Below, one piece after another: positions 5,306 through 6,447 of a stretch of 6,447 nt of DNA. Every line of letters begins with the position of its first letter. Positions within the stretch are counted from its first letter, which is position 1. This stretch comes from Crocinitomicaceae bacterium (GTDB taxonomy: Bacteria > Bacteroidota > Bacteroidia > Flavobacteriales > Parvicellaceae): assembly GCA_002721285.1 (NCBI GenBank), contig PBJU01000026.1, forward strand, positions 1 to 6,447. The letters run 5' to 3'. A model generated the notes under the pieces. It saw only the letters and a program-made list of their open reading frames with translations. It was not told the DNA's origin and ran no database searches. The translations under genes and the position numbers were made by a program.

Positions 5306-6447
5306 ATGAATACTATAAAAGAAGCTATAGAAGACATAAAAAAAGGGAAGATCGTTATTGTTGTTGATGATGAGGACAGAGAAAATGAAGGCGATTTTGT
5401 AACAGCTGCAAGAAACGCAAATCCTGAGCTTATTAACTTTATGGCTACACACGGAAGAGGCCTAATTTGTACACCATTAATTGAAGAAAGATGTGATGAA
5501 TTAGGGTTAGAAATGATGGTGGACTCAAATAATTCTCATTTTGACACTCCTTTTACAGTATCAATTGATTTAATTGGAAACGGCTGTTCTACTGGAATAT
5601 CAGCTACTGATAGGGCTAAAACAGTTAAAGCACTTATTGATCCAAATACTAAACCAAAAGATCTAGGAAAACCAGGACACATTTTTCCATTAAGAGCAAA
5701 GGCTGGTGGAGTTCTTATAAGAGCTGGCCATACTGAAGCAGCTGTAGATTTAAGCAGGCTAGCTGGATTTGAAGCTGCTGGATTAATAGTTGAAATAATG
5801 AACGAAGATGGTTCAATGGCTAGACTTCCCGAACTTATAAAAATTGCAAAGAAATTTGATTTGAAAATTGTAACAATTGAAGATTTAATTGCATATAGAA
5901 TGCAAAATGAATCTCTAATTGAAGAAGTTGTAGAAGTAGACATGCCTACTAAATTTGGAGATTTTAAACTTAAAGCCTTTAAACAAAAAACAACTGGAGA
6001 AGAGCATTTAGCACTTGTTAAAGGTGAATGGGATAAAAATGAATCTGTATTAGTTCGTGTTCACTCTTCTTGTTTTACAGGAGACATACTTGGCTCTCTT
6101 AGGTGTGATTGCGGAGACCAATTAGAATCTGCAATGAAAATGATTAATGAGGCAGGAAAAGGAGTAATTATTTATATGAATCAAGAAGGCAGAGGAATTG
6201 GGTTATTAAATAAATTAAAAGCATATAAACTACAAGAAAATGGCTATGATACATTAGAAGCCAACTTGAAACTTGGTTTTAAAGGGGATGCTAGAGACTA
6301 TGGAGTTGGAGCTCAGATCCTTAGATCTGTAGGAGTTAGGAAAATGAAATTACTATCTAACAATCCAAAAAAACGAACAGGTTTAATTGGTTATGGATTA
6401 GAAATCACTTCAACAGTTAAAATTGAAGTTGAGTGTAATATTCATAA
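5306..6447 (+). CDS. ribBA: Bifunctional 3,4-dihydroxy-2-butanone-4-phosphate synthase / GTP cyclohydrolase II, 3' end missing
   Basis: Catalyses both entry steps of riboflavin synthesis in the cytoplasm: the RibB half turns ribulose 5-phosphate into 3,4-dihydroxy-2-butanone 4-phosphate, the RibA half opens GTP. RibB spans about 1-200, with the acidic metal site [11 protein letters not shown] (21-31), HGRGLIC (49-55), [11 protein letters not shown] (96-106) and [20 protein letters not shown] (124-143). RibA spans about 205 onward. Its three zinc cysteines are C256, C267 and C269 ([17 protein letters not shown]), followed by QEGRGIGL (293-300), the catalytic-type tyrosine Y307, and D328/R330 in GDARDYG matching the DxR active-site pair. 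NNPKK (352-356) is also conserved. All key residues seen are intact in both halves, so both activities are expected, unlike fused proteins with a decayed RibA half. 380 codons are visible; about 20-30 C-terminal residues are probably cut off by the window edge. ATG at 5306 fits the family start exactly. Confidence 0.95.
   Translation, partial: MNTIKEAIEDIKKGKIVIVVDDEDRENEGDFVTAARNANPELINFMATHGRGLICTPLIEERCDELGLEMMVDSNNSHFDTPFTVSIDLIGNGCSTGISATDRAKTVKALIDPNTKPKDLGKPGHIFPLRAKAGGVLIRAGHTEAAVDLSRLAGFEAAGLIVEIMNEDGSMARLPELIKIAKKFDLKIVTIEDLIAYRMQNESLIEEVVEVDMPTKFGDFKLKAFKQKTTGEEHLALVKGEWDKNESVLVRVHSSCFTGDILGSLRCDCGDQLESAMKMINEAGKGVIIYMNQEGRGIGLLNKLKAYKLQENGYDTLEANLKLGFKGDARDYGVGAQILRSVGVRKMKLLSNNPKKRTGLIGYGLEITSTVKIEVECNIH

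Noticed and set aside
5536..5943. Minus-strand open frame of 135 codons inside ribBA
   Set aside because: It is antisense to conserved RibB motifs. Its Ser/Ile-rich translation is typical of a shadow frame.

Overview
The window is strongly AT-rich, with very A/T-biased third codon positions and no Shine-Dalgarno sequences before its genes. The proteins look like those of Bacteroidota, most probably an AT-rich marine or aquatic member of the Flavobacteriales: a class I ribonucleotide reductase small subunit carrying an N-terminal ATP-cone, a START-like protein of the Bacteroidota type, a LptF/LptG permease with an enlarged periplasmic region, and a fused RibBA. Two AT-rich boxes match the Bacteroidota -7 promoter consensus TAnnTTTG. 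The phylum call is inferred from protein character and promoter style; no marker gene such as 16S rRNA is present.

Layout. The left part is on the minus strand: the 5' part of nrdB (1-449, running off the left edge), then a 355-base gap without a gene, then a tRNA with anticodon CAT (805-878). A 156-base AT-rich divergent spacer follows. To its right everything is on the plus strand and tightly packed: a START-like protein (1035-1415), a LptF/LptG-family permease with a TTG start (1447-2895), two GT4-type glycosyltransferases (2892-4088 and 4088-5272), and ribBA (5306 to the right edge, incomplete). The permease and first glycosyltransferase share ATGA, and the two glycosyltransferases share the A of TGATG. 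The three genes are therefore almost certainly co-transcribed and translationally coupled. The START-like gene upstream (31-base gap) and ribBA downstream (33-base gap) probably belong to the same transcript, although a good -7 box in the second gap may give ribBA its own promoter.

How the genes fit together. The permease should be one of the inner-membrane transmembrane subunits that draw lipopolysaccharide or lipooligosaccharide out of the inner membrane. The two glycosyltransferases coupled to it are good candidates for adding sugars to that glycolipid or to another surface glycan. RibBA supplies riboflavin precursors and is a housekeeping neighbour. NrdB and the tRNA form an unrelated unit reading the other way.

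No clearly new system is visible. The points most worth a second look are the ATP-cone on NrdB, the glycosyltransferase pair placed between the permease and ribBA, and a pair of identical 12-bp palindromes plus overlapping inverted repeats upstream of nrdB.
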